A stretch of 64,000 nucleotides of DNA from G963666705 sp963666705 (GTDB taxonomy: Bacteria > Pseudomonadota > Alphaproteobacteria > CADEGL01): NCBI GenBank assembly GCA_963666705.2, contig CAXXKO010000011.1:62001-126000 (forward strand), read 5' to 3'. How positions within the stretch are numbered: the first letter of the stretch is position 1; the number at the start of each line of letters is the position of its first letter. Shown here in pieces: positions 16,975 to 25,444 of the stretch. The position numbers and the translations under genes are program-made. Below the pieces are notes generated by a model, which worked only from the letters and a program-made list of their open reading frames with translations, was not told where the DNA came from and ran no database searches.

Positions 16975-17236
16975 TGCCTACTTTCATAATTCCGTGTGCC
17001 ATACGATCGCTTTTCCCGTCTCCTCGGTAGGAGGGGGCGCGCCGGCGATGCCGGAGCATCGTCCAGCGTCCTCGACGCCCCGAGGGGGCGGGAAAAGCGA
17101 CCCGTAGGGCGGCGCCCCGAGGCCCCCGGACGTCGTCGCGCGCCGCTTGTGATGCTCCGGCATCACGGCGCGCCACGCTCCTAGCCGGGAACCTCGGGGC
17201 GCCGTCGTATGGCACACGGAATTATGAAAGTGGGTA
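16975..17236 (-). repeat. MITE-1, copy a (262 bp)
   Basis: Terminal inverted repeats ACTTTCATAATTCCGTG... of about 30 bp at each end (the right end reads ...TATGAAAGTGGGTA), flanked by CTAG (16971-16974 and 17237-17240). No coding capacity. The interior is made of several nested GC-rich palindromes (for example CGCGCCGGCGATGCCGG and GATGCCGGCGCG-type arms). Orientation is opposite to copies b and d at 25674 and 36516, which also measure exactly 262 bp. Confidence 0.9.
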
Positions 17237-17240
17237 CTAG

Positions 17241-17330
17241 CGTCTTGTCGCTCGCGGCAGCGGACCTTAAGGTCCGCGCGGGCGCGCCGGACGACCGACG
17301 GGCCGCCTTGCGGCCTGGAGCGATCCCAGA
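17241..17330 (+). repeat. MITE-2 family core, degenerate copy
   Basis: From about 17246 the sequence GTCGCTCGCGGCAGCGGACC, followed by a GGTCCGCG block and GGCGGCCTGGAGCGAT-like text, matches the interior of the MITE-2 copies at 53250 and 54518. The terminal repeats are lost or degraded. It forms the upstream region of the amidohydrolase gene, starting directly at the right CTAG of MITE-1a. Confidence 0.65.
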
Positions 17331-17374
17331 CGAGGTGGAACCGCCCTCGCATCCAAGATGCCAAGGAGAAGGCC

Positions 17375-18859
17375 ATGAACGGGCAGGGCACGATCGTCAT
17401 CCGGGGCGGGCGCCTCATCGACGCCAAGGCGCACGCGGCCACGCCGGCGGACATCCTCATCGAGGGCGACGAGATCCGCGCGGTGGGCGCGCCGGGGCTC
17501 GCGGCGCCTGAGGGCGCGCGCGTCATCGACGCCGCCGGCAAGGCGCTGATGCCGGGCCTGGTCAACGCCCACACCCATTCCCAGGGCGTCCTCGGCAAGG
17601 CCATGGCCGACCACTGGAACCTGGAGCTGCTGCTCAACGGCGGCGGCTGGGTCATCGCCGACCGCACCCACGAGGACAAATACCTCTCGGCCCAGTTGGG
17701 GGCGGTGGAGATGGTCTTGCGCGGCTGCACGGCCTGCTACGACCTCTTCAACGAGTTCCCCTTCGCCACCCTCGAGGGCCATGCGGCCGTGGGCCGGGCC
17801 TATGCCGATATCGGCATCCGCGCGACCATCGCGCCCATGATGGGCGATATAACATTCTACGATTCCGTGCCCGGCCTCCTCGACGCCCTGCCGGCGCCGC
17901 TGCGGAGCGAGGTCGAGAAGATCGAGGCCGCGCCCATCGAGGCCCTGGCCAAGGCCGCGCGCCAGATGCTCGAGGAATGGCCCTTCGACCGCGAGCAAAT
18001 CAACATCGCCCTCGCCCCCACCATCCCGCTGCTGTGCTCGGACGATTTCCTGACCCTCGCCCGCGACATCGCGCGCGAGCACGACGCCCTCCTTCATACC
18101 CACATGGCCGAGAGCCGGGTGCAGATGGCGAGCGGGCTCGAGGCCTACGGCACCACGCTCACGGCCCATTTCGAGACGCTGGGCCTGTTGAGCGAGCGTT
18201 TCACGGCGGCGCACGCGGTGTGGATCACGGCTGAGGACATGAAGCGCCTGGGCGGCGCCGGCGCGTCGGTCGCCCACAACCCGTCGAGCAACATGCGTCT
18301 GGGCTCGGGCCTCGCCGACGTGCGCCCCATGGTCGAGGCCGGGGTCAATGTCGGCATCGGCACCGACGCGGGCAACTGCGGCGACCACCTCAACATGTTC
18401 GAGAACATGCGCCTCGCCGCCTACACGAGCCGGGTCCAGGACCACGACAACACGGATTGGCTGACCACCGGGGAAGTGTTCGCCATGGCGACCGAGGGCA
18501 GCGCCAAGGCCATGGGATGCAAGGGCAAGCTCGGGCGCATCGCACAGGGCTACAAGGCCGATATCGTGTTCCTCGATCTCAAGGACGTGGCGCTGGTGCC
18601 GCTCAACGACATCGTAAACCAGCTCGTCCTTTGCTCGAACGGCTCGGCGGTGGACAGCGTCATGGTCGGGGGGCGCATGGTGGTCGAGGGCGGTCGGGTG
18701 GTGACCATCGACACCGATAAGCTCGTGGCCGCGGCGGAGGCGGCGAGGGAGCGCCTGTACGCGGTGCGGAGCGAGCGGCGCAAGCTCGCCGACGCGCTCG
18801 AGATCCCCGTCGCCACCTACTGCAACGGCCTCGCGCGGGCCTATCACCACCCGCACTGA
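17375..18859 (+). CDS. Amidohydrolase family protein (TrzN/AtzB and 8-oxoguanine deaminase-like)
   Basis: 494 residues. Seen: metal-binding NAHTHSQG (His66, His68), then LHTHMAES, AHAVW with the third His region, and GTDAGNCGD with the catalytic Asp; the N-terminal and C-terminal strands (GRLIDAKAH; VDSVMVGGRMVVEGGRVV) form the flanking beta sandwich. This is the subtype III amidohydrolase group that deaminates or dechlorinates N-heterocycles such as triazines, purines and guanidine-like compounds; the substrate cannot be named. The ATG at 17375 follows AAGGAGAAGGCC, a good ribosome site. The 3' side is occupied by MITE-3 and the exporter gene, so an uptake/efflux partner is possible. Confidence 0.9.
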   Translation: MNGQGTIVIRGGRLIDAKAHAATPADILIEGDEIRAVGAPGLAAPEGARVIDAAGKALMPGLVNAHTHSQGVLGKAMADHWNLELLLNGGGWVIADRTHEDKYLSAQLGAVEMVLRGCTACYDLFNEFPFATLEGHAAVGRAYADIGIRATIAPMMGDITFYDSVPGLLDALPAPLRSEVEKIEAAPIEALAKAARQMLEEWPFDREQINIALAPTIPLLCSDDFLTLARDIAREHDALLHTHMAESRVQMASGLEAYGTTLTAHFETLGLLSERFTAAHAVWITAEDMKRLGGAGASVAHNPSSNMRLGSGLADVRPMVEAGVNVGIGTDAGNCGDHLNMFENMRLAAYTSRVQDHDNTDWLTTGEVFAMATEGSAKAMGCKGKLGRIAQGYKADIVFLDLKDVALVPLNDIVNQLVLCSNGSAVDSVMVGGRMVVEGGRVVTIDTDKLVAAAEAARERLYAVRSERRKLADALEIPVATYCNGLARAYHHPH

Positions 18860-18886
18860 GCGCTCGATGGGGGCCCGCGCGCGCGC

Positions 18887-19151
18887 GATACCAAGCTGCG
18901 ATGATAGGAGCCCATTGAGACGCTTGTCCAAGTCTTTCGGCAAGGAGCGGTTCGCGCGGCGATGCGGCGCATCGGAAGCGGGCCGCGACGCTGTCCGAAA
19001 GGCTTGGACAAGCGCCCGTAGGGTCGCCTCTCCGGCCCCCCGGACGTCGTCGCGAACGCTTGGCGATGCGCCGCATCGCCCGCGCGCGCGCTCCTAGCCG
19101 GGAAGCCGGAGAGACGATCTCAATGGGTTCCTATCACCGCAGCTTGGTATC
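18887..19151. repeat. MITE-3 (265 bp) overlapping the start of the DMT gene
   Basis: Inverted ends GATACCAAGCTGCGATGATA (18887 on) and the inverse ...TATCACCGCAGCTTGGTATC (to 19151) are about 34 bp with few mismatches. The interior has long GC-rich palindromes, including GCTTGTCCAAGTCTTTCGG pairing with CCGAAAGGCTTGGACAAGC. No coding capacity of its own. Its right end supplies ATG 19123 and the first residues of the neighbouring gene. A remnant of the same end is at 32463-32480. Confidence 0.85.
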
Positions 19152-20016
19152 AAGCCCGCCGGTCCTCGGCATCGTCCTGGTCCTCCTTTCGACCGTGACG
19201 ATCGCCTCGGGCGACATCGTCGCCAAGTTCATGAGCTACCAGATCTCGGTGGTCCAGATCCTGTGGGTCCGCTTCCTGGTGCATTTCGCCGTCGGCCTCG
19301 CCATGACCAACTGGCGGCGCTTCCCGGTCGGCCTCGCGACGGCGCGCCCCCGCCTCCAGATCGCCCGCGGCGTCCTCCTCATCGGCTCCTCCTACGCCTT
19401 CATCCTCGCACTCCACTACCTCCCTTTCGTCGACGCCCTCGCCATCGGCTTCGTGGCACCCGTGCTCATCAGCGTCCTGGCCGCGACCGTCCTCGGGGAG
19501 AAGATGGGCGCGGGGCGCTGGGTGGCCTGCGTGGTGGGCTTCGCGGGCGCCCTCATCGTCATCCGGCCGGGCTTCGCGGAGGGGAACTGGGCCCTGGCCC
19601 TACCGCTCGTCTCGGCGGCGGCCTTCGCCGGCTTTGCAATCATCACCCGGTTCCTGAGCGCCCACGACACCGCCCAGGCCACCTTCTTCCACGGCGGCCT
19701 CGTGGCCTTCATCGTGATCTCCATCGCCGCCCCCTTCGCCTGGCGCTGGCCAGGCGGCCTGGAATGGGGCGGCCTCGTCGCCTCGGGCCTCCTGGCGGCG
19801 GCGAGCCAGTATTTCTTCATCAAGGCGAACCAGTACCAGACCGCCTCCGTCCTCGCCCCCTTCGGCTACAGTGAGATCATCTGGGGCACGATCCTCGGCT
19901 ACCTCGTGTTCCGCGACTTCCCCGACGCCTGGACCTGGCTGGGCGCGGCGGTGATCGTGGCCAGCGGCCTCTACATCTTCCGCCGCGAGACGATGGCGCG
20001 GCGGGCGGGGGCGTGA
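19123..20016 (+). CDS. DMT superfamily transporter with EamA domains
   Basis: About 297 residues and 10 predicted membrane helices, in two EamA repeats (about 15-140 and 155-290). Seen: VLGIVLVLLSTVTIASGDIVAKF, repeated hydrophobic segments such as LALHYLPFVDALAIGFVAPVLI, and the typical end of repeat 2, FGYSEIIWGTILGYLVFRDFPD. Inner-membrane permease, usually exporting metabolites or amino acids. The start is unusual: the ATG at 19123 and MGSYHRSLVS lie inside the right inverted repeat of MITE-3, so the native 5' end was replaced. An in-frame ATG at 19060 is also within the MITE. Alternative internal start GTG 19195 would remove half of helix 1. Confidence 0.87.
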   Translation: MGSYHRSLVSSPPVLGIVLVLLSTVTIASGDIVAKFMSYQISVVQILWVRFLVHFAVGLAMTNWRRFPVGLATARPRLQIARGVLLIGSSYAFILALHYLPFVDALAIGFVAPVLISVLAATVLGEKMGAGRWVACVVGFAGALIVIRPGFAEGNWALALPLVSAAAFAGFAIITRFLSAHDTAQATFFHGGLVAFIVISIAAPFAWRWPGGLEWGGLVASGLLAAASQYFFIKANQYQTASVLAPFGYSEIIWGTILGYLVFRDFPDAWTWLGAAVIVASGLYIFRRETMARRAGA

Positions 20017-20423
20017 AGGCGCCGTGAGTGGAAGAGGCGAGTGGATCGATCCAGGTCCGGATATGTGCTGGCATCCCTTTGTGCTGCTATTCTAGGTAGT
20101 CGGGGATTCCTGGTTGAAAATTGGTAGAATCATAGTTTGAAATTTGACGTGTTGAGTGCGCGACGCGGATATGTGTCTCGGACAAGGGGGACTTTCATTG
20201 CGATCATTCTCGAACGTCAAGTTTGTCAACGGCGGAGCAAAATTAGTCCACCCGGGCGGAGCAAAACTAGTCCACTTGACGTTATGCGGTACGCGGTGTT
20301 GGGGGGTTGTCCCGGTAGTCCATAGGAGGGACCCGCGCTGCTTCGTGTAGCGCTTGCGTTACGCGGAGCGAAGCAGCGTGGGAGGTTCCTGTGGACCCAC
20401 CGGGTCAACCATTGCACCGGCGG

Positions 20424-21194
20424 TCAAGCAGGTATTTTTGGGGATTTCCGCCGTTTTTGGCTTTGGTTGAGACGATAGCTCTCGCCGTTCATTTCCAGGA
20501 TATGGACATGGTGGGTGAGGCGGTCCAGCAAAGCCCCGGTCAGGCGTTCCGAGCCGAATATCTCCGTCCACTCATCGAACGGCAAGTTGGAGGTCACCAG
20601 GATCGAGCCCCGCTCGTAGCGCTGGCTGAAGACTTCGAACAGCAGCTCGGCGCCGGTCTTCGAGAGCGGCACGAAGCCGAGTTCGTCGATGATCAGAAGG
20701 TGATACTTTGCCAGTTGCTTCTGCAGGCGCAACAGGCGTTTTTCATCCCCGGCCTCCATCAGTTCATGAACCAGGGCAGCGGCCGTGAGGAAGCCGACGG
20801 AGAGCCCCTTTTGGCAGGCCGCCAGACCGAGACCGAGGGCGATATGGGTCTTGCCGGTTCCGCTGTTGCCGAGCGCGATGATATTCTCACGACGCTCGAC
20901 GTATTCGCATCGCGCCAACTCCAGAACCAGCATCTTGTCGAGCGATGCGATGGCCTTGAAGTCGAAGCTGTCGAGGCTTTTGACGGCGGGGAACCTGGCC
21001 TGTCTGATCCGCCGCTCGACCATGCGGCGCTCACGGTCGATCAGTTCCAACTCGGTCAGACGGACAAGATACCGCACATGGTCGGCGCCCTCGGTGGCGC
21101 ATTGGCGGGCCAGCTTGTCGTATTCGCGCAGGAACGTCGGCAGTTTCAGGGTCTTGAGGTGATGGGCCAGCAACACTTGCGGCGTATCGGTCAT
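20424..21194 (-). CDS. istB: IS21-family helper ATPase IstB (type A, copy 2)
   Basis: 256 residues starting MTDTPQVLLAHHLKTLK, with intact Walker A GNSGTGKTH and Walker B LLIIDELGFVPL; the C-terminus is NQSQKRRKSPKIPA. It overlaps istA by ATGA. This intact copy proves the pre-insertion sequence of the broken istB at 6659-10007. Two residues differ (Asp for Asn in SLDKML, Trp for Arg in FDEWTE). Confidence 0.95.
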   Translation of the reverse strand: MTDTPQVLLAHHLKTLKLPTFLREYDKLARQCATEGADHVRYLVRLTELELIDRERRMVERRIRQARFPAVKSLDSFDFKAIASLDKMLVLELARCEYVERRENIIALGNSGTGKTHIALGLGLAACQKGLSVGFLTAAALVHELMEAGDEKRLLRLQKQLAKYHLLIIDELGFVPLSKTGAELLFEVFSQRYERGSILVTSNLPFDEWTEIFGSERLTGALLDRLTHHVHILEMNGESYRLNQSQKRRKSPKIPA

Positions 21195-22690
21195 GACGCG
21201 CCTCCACCCAACAAGCTCATATAACTGGCGGCGGCCGTGGTCGCCACGTTGGCCCGAGGCAGGTAGGGATAGATATCCAGGTCGAGTTTGGGCGGGCGTC
21301 GCTCGATACGGCACAGCACAAGGTGTTTGACGGCGTCGTAGCCGATCGCACCCAGGCGCAGGGCGTCCTTCACCGCGCCGTGAAGCACCTCGAGATCGAA
21401 GGTCTCCAGAAGCCGAAGGACCTGGACGTATTCCCGCTTGCCGGCCTTGCCCATGCGCGCCTCCAGGAGACGGCGCAGGGTTGGGAAGGCATCAGGCAGT
21501 TCCCATCCGGCTAGCGGCGCGGCCTGATCCAGGGCACCGATCTTGTGCTCCAGCAAAGGCAGGTAGTGGATCGGATCGAAGACCATGTCTTCCCGGTCGT
21601 AGGAACGGGGGTGTCGGGCAATGATCCCGGCGCCGCAACCGATAACCACCTCGTGGACATAGCCACGGATCCAGACTTCCTGATGGCCGTAGGCGACGGG
21701 CACGGAATAGTCATTCGTCCGGTAGCGCACCAGGGACAGCGAGTTGACCCGCGTGCCCTGCTTGTCGCACGCGTCGAACGGTGCCGGCAGTGGCCTCTTC
21801 AACGCTTCGCGGTCACGCACAAACCGTTCGCCGATGCTCTCGCGGTGGCCGCGCAGGACGTTGCCTTGCCGGTTGCGGCATTGCTCTTCCAGGTGGCCAT
21901 TGAAGGCGTCCCAGCTCGCGAACCGGGGAAGCGGCGTCATGAAGTTCCGCCGGGCATAGCCGACCACCCCCTCCACATTGCCTTTGTCGTTACCCTTGCC
22001 GGGACGGCCGTAGCGGTCCTCGAAGAGGTAATGGGACTGCAGCCCGCTGAACGCCCGCGTTCGTTGCCGCGTGCCATCTGACAAGATGCGCGACACCAGA
22101 CACTTGTCGTTGTCGTAAAGAATCGATTGGGGAACGCCGCCGAAAAAAACAAAGGCTCTGTTGTGCCCGTCCAGCCAGGCCTCCGTCGTCGCCGCCGGGT
22201 AGGCCGCAACGAAGCAGGCATCGCTGTGGGGAAGTGTCATGACGAAAAAATGCGCCCGATACTTGACGCCGGCGATGATCGCATCCGCCTCGCCAAAGTC
22301 CGCTCGAGCATGGCCCGGAGGATGTGACAACGGCACAAACATCTCACGCCGACGAAGGCGCCGTTCCCGAACGTAATCCTTCACGATGGTCTCTTTGCCC
22401 GTGAAGCCATGTTCGTCGCGAAGGCGCGCGAATATACGCTTCGCCGTGTGGTGCTGCTTACGGTGAACCGTTCGGTCCTCCTCCAGAATACGGTCGATGA
22501 TATCCGTGAAGGGGGCCAGTTTCGGGCGTTTCGGTGGCTGGCGTCGCCGATATCCCGGCGGTTCCGAATGCCGCAGCATCTTCCTCACCGTCTCGCGCGC
22601 AATGCCAAACCGACTTGCCGCCTCTCGCTGGCTCAGACCATCAACATGGCAGGCCAGCCGAACGCGCAGATATAGGTCCACGGTGTACAT
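21191..22690 (-). CDS. istA: IS21-family transposase IstA (type A, copy 2)
   Basis: 499 residues from ATG at 22690 (MYTVDLYLRVRLACHV), with GGAAGGCGGGAGG upstream. Same HTH and DDE motifs as copy 1 (ADFGEAD, SILYDNDK, NVEGVVGYARRNF). Differences from copy 1 are isolated (IFARLRDE versus IFERLRDE; LETFDLE versus VETFDLE), so one was recently copied from the other. Confidence 0.95.
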   Translation of the reverse strand: MYTVDLYLRVRLACHVDGLSQREAASRFGIARETVRKMLRHSEPPGYRRRQPPKRPKLAPFTDIIDRILEEDRTVHRKQHHTAKRIFARLRDEHGFTGKETIVKDYVRERRLRRREMFVPLSHPPGHARADFGEADAIIAGVKYRAHFFVMTLPHSDACFVAAYPAATTEAWLDGHNRAFVFFGGVPQSILYDNDKCLVSRILSDGTRQRTRAFSGLQSHYLFEDRYGRPGKGNDKGNVEGVVGYARRNFMTPLPRFASWDAFNGHLEEQCRNRQGNVLRGHRESIGERFVRDREALKRPLPAPFDACDKQGTRVNSLSLVRYRTNDYSVPVAYGHQEVWIRGYVHEVVIGCGAGIIARHPRSYDREDMVFDPIHYLPLLEHKIGALDQAAPLAGWELPDAFPTLRRLLEARMGKAGKREYVQVLRLLETFDLEVLHGAVKDALRLGAIGYDAVKHLVLCRIERRPPKLDLDIYPYLPRANVATTAAASYMSLLGGGAS

Positions 22691-23943
22691 CCTCCCGCCT
22701 TCCATCTCAAAAAAGATCGAAGGCTACAGGTGGCAGAGTTTTACTCCGCCCGCGGCTGGGAAATCCCGCCGCTTCCGTGGACTAATTTGTCACCGCCGTT
22801 CTCAGTCAAGGGCTCGATTGTGGGGCCGGCTCTGGCGCTTTTCCTTTCTCTCGCTGCCATGCCGGCCACGGTGGTTGCGGGCGAGGGACCGCGCTTCCTG
22901 GTCTTTGGTGACGCCCCCTATACGGAAGAGCAGATCAAGATTCTGAAGGATACCATCGCTCCGGCGATTCAGGACGCCGGATTTTCGTTCTTGATTCACC
23001 TCGGCGATATGAAGGGTGGTGGCGAGTCTTGCACTGATGAGCTGATCCGGGCTCGCTACCTTCAGCTCATGAGCTTTCTCCCGGAACGGGTATTTTTCAC
23101 GCCGGGCGACAATGACTGGACCGATTGCGATCGCCCCAAACTAAAGGAGCGATTTCCCGAGGTGGGGCGTCTCGCTTTCCTGCGTGACCTCATAAAGTCC
23201 AAGCCGCTGAAGCTACCGTCCGATTGGCACTACGCCACCCAAAAGGATTTTCCCGAAAATGCGCGTTGGACGCGGGGCAATGTGATGTTCGCGACCATCC
23301 ATATCGTCGGTACCAATAACGGGCGCGAAGAGATACTCGAGAATGATATCGAGACGACTTTGGATCTGGTGGACGCTCGCGACCAAACCAATCGGGTTTG
23401 GCTCAGAGCCGCTTTCGATGCGGCGCACGAATTTAACTCGGGCGCCGTGGTCATCGCGATCCAGGCCGATGTGACAGCGCCCGCGGGCGCCGGGCCGTGC
23501 GGTGCCTCCGTGCGCGTCCAGTGCGATGCCTTTGCTGCATTCCGGGACGAGCTGTTGCGCCACGCGGCCAGTTTCCAAGAGCCTGTGCTGCTGATTCATG
23601 GCGACACCAGCCCGTTTTGCCTCGACAAGAAGTTCGGCGGTGATACCGCCCCCGCCCTATGGCGGCTCAATGCCCTGGGCGATTATTCGGAAGTCGACGC
23701 GACCGCACTTTCGGTGCAGCTCGGCGATTCAGATGAGCCTTTCGAAATCGCGCCGATGATGACGGGTGCGTCGGTCGGGAGGACGTGCCCCTGACCGCGC
23801 CGCGATCGGGCCTCGGCCGAACTTGCTGGGCGCACCTCATGTAACCACGCGTGCGAGAACTTGCGGCCATCGATATATCGGTACCAATATACTTATCTAT
23901 CGTGAATGATGCGATTATAGGTAGTCGTCCGTGAACTGCCCCA

Positions 23944-24174
23944 CTATCGGGCAGAAAGTGTGACGGCCGCGGCCATCGGGGGCGATATTGCCTTGGGCTT
24001 GTTCGGGTCTTCGTGGTCCCAGTATCCCTTGTCGACGAAGATGCGCTCGGCGGTAATGCCGGCCCAGGCTTCCATCGCCTCGATCACGGTCTTGAGCGTG
24101 TGGCCGTCGTAGGGGTTGCCCATCACGGGACAGACCCTTCCCGCTACCGCCAAGACCTCGCCACCCGCCCCCAC
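23944..24174 (-). pseudogene. IS5-family transposase remnant
   Basis: The frame contains VMGNPYDGHTLKTVIEAMEAW then ITAERIFVDKGYWDHEDPNKP, which matches the region around the second catalytic Asp of IS5/IS1182-like transposases (GNPYDGHTL ... VDxGYxGH). The N-terminal and Glu-containing C-terminal parts are missing and the ends are out of context. It is a decayed fragment unrelated to the complete IS5 at 16100. Confidence 0.75.
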
Positions 24175-24355
24175 AAACTACCGTGCGAGCGATTCAGTGC
24201 CGTGATCCAGGGCGGACATTGCGTGCGCGGCGCGGTCAGGTGTCAGATATCGATCTTTCCACATTTCTTGTGTGGCATTACCTTCGTGGCGGGTGGTCAG
24301 CAACGATCCGCTGATTTCCCTGTCGACCGAATTGCGACCGGCATCTCGGATTGCT

Positions 24356-25444
24356 TCATGGCAACACCCACGTCAGCGTCAATGTTCCTTGGCCAGCCGG
24401 TATGGTCCAGCTAATCGGCGCGGATCCCGTCACCCGAGCATTGAGCTGTAGACTTGGCCCGCCATCTCGGCGCATCCATTGGCCCAGGGCGACCGCCGCC
24501 ATATTTGGAAATTCAAGCTCGTTTTGTTTTCCGGTGGCCAAAATCGGGTTCGCGCCTTCAGCGAACACGAGAAGATGCTTCGGGCCGACCGCTCCCAGGC
24601 TCGGAAATTGAATGAGATAGCCGGTCGGCATGGATTGGCCTTGGGGGTCCACGTCATCTCCCGAGCCGGCGCTTTCCGCCGTATCAAACTGTGGCGTTGC
24701 GTTCATAGCCGGCAGGGTCGGGAATGCCGCACCCGTTGCTGTAAGCAGCAAGCCAGAGACCTGATTGTTCGTCGGCACATGCCTGATAATCGCCACGTGG
24801 TCACCGGACGAATTACCTGGGTCACGAATAATGACATCGAAATAGCCGGAGATATTCCAACTCCACTCATTGCCGCTCATATCGGCCGTGTAGGTCAGAC
24901 TGCCGATGCGTGGACACGCATAATCGCCGCTCGCGGCGATGGACGCTATGTCTTGAGCGGCTTCGTTGATCGCCGCCTCCAAGCCGGCAAACCCGTCTGA
25001 TTCAGTGACCACCCAGGAACGCTCATATACGATCGCCTGCGTGTCCGATCTGGCCATTCTTACCGATAAATCAATTGGAAAGCCTGACAAGTCGGCCTCG
25101 GCCAAAACGACGAATTCCGCGAACAAGAGGCCATCGGCCGCCGGGGCGGTCGCCGGATCCAAGTAGGGCGCAAGCGCATGCTCAGCCAGGATATCATCTA
25201 GTCGCGCGCGCTCTACGAGGCTTATATCGCCATTTTGTCGTTCGTTGGTTTGCCACATCTCGGTGATCAGCAAATCCGTTAGCGAGCCATAGATACCAAC
25301 CGTCGCGTTGCTGGGGCAGACGGTTGGCAAATGCAGCTCGGCATTTGCCAAATCAAGAAGGTCATCGGCGTGGGCGCCTCCCGCGGACAAAATCAAAGGT
25401 ATGCAGAAAAACCACCAAGACCTTGGCCGCCCGCGTGAGGTCAT
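24356..25444 (-). CDS. Secreted protein of unknown function with a CsgG-like motif
   Basis: 362 residues from ATG 25444. Seen: a signal peptide (MTSRGRPRSWWFFCIPLILS, cleavage near AHADD), then LTDLLITEMWQTNERQNGDI and LVERARLDDILAEHAL, which recall the ERxxLxxILxEQ motif of CsgG/LpoB-type outer-membrane proteins; the C-terminal half (about 180-362) is rich in beta-type sequence with four visible Cys in the whole protein and has no family I recognise. A longer frame from 25558 would put the signal peptide internally, so I reject that start. The ATG overlaps the stop of a small upstream frame (25441-25653). Codon use is clearly less GC-rich than in the flanking catabolic genes, which suggests transfer. 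Confidence 0.68.
   Translation of the reverse strand: MTSRGRPRSWWFFCIPLILSAGGAHADDLLDLANAELHLPTVCPSNATVGIYGSLTDLLITEMWQTNERQNGDISLVERARLDDILAEHALAPYLDPATAPAADGLLFAEFVVLAEADLSGFPIDLSVRMARSDTQAIVYERSWVVTESDGFAGLEAAINEAAQDIASIAASGDYACPRIGSLTYTADMSGNEWSWNISGYFDVIIRDPGNSSGDHVAIIRHVPTNNQVSGLLLTATGAAFPTLPAMNATPQFDTAESAGSGDDVDPQGQSMPTGYLIQFPSLGAVGPKHLLVFAEGANPILATGKQNELEFPNMAAVALGQWMRRDGGPSLQLNARVTGSAPISWTIPAGQGTLTLTWVLP

Larger units (their letters stand above)
20224..22804 (-). mobile_element. IS21-family element type A, copy 2
   Basis: About 2581 bp, complete. Ends TGTCAACGGCGGAGC (left) and, inverted, TGAGAACGGCGGTGAC (right). GTCAAG occurs at 20216-20221 and 22805-22810, with two extra T at the left junction. 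Codes istA and istB on the minus strand. Almost identical to copy 1 but uninterrupted. Confidence 0.95.
20156..23794 (+). pseudogene. Secreted metallophosphoesterase-like protein, split by IS21 type A copy 2
   Basis: The 5' part (GTG 20156 or ATG 20171, to 20221) encodes MCLGQGGLSLRSFSNVK; the 3' part from 22811 continues GSIVGPALALFLSLAAMPAT and reads to 23794. Joining at the duplicated GTCAAG restores one frame of about 350 codons with a typical signal peptide (positive start, hydrophobic core, cleavage near VVAGEG). Seen in the mature part: FLVFGDAPY, LIHLGDMKGGG, FFTPGDNDWTDC and LLIHGDTSPF, which resemble calcineurin-like phosphoesterase motifs (GD, GDxxD/N). Substrate unknown. The element also provides an in-frame ATG at 22730, so a hybrid protein could still be made. 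Lower G+C than its neighbours. Confidence 0.8.

Noticed and set aside
20137..20350. Small plus-strand frames at the left end of type A copy 2
   Set aside because: They are the 5' end of the broken metallophosphoesterase running into IS DNA.
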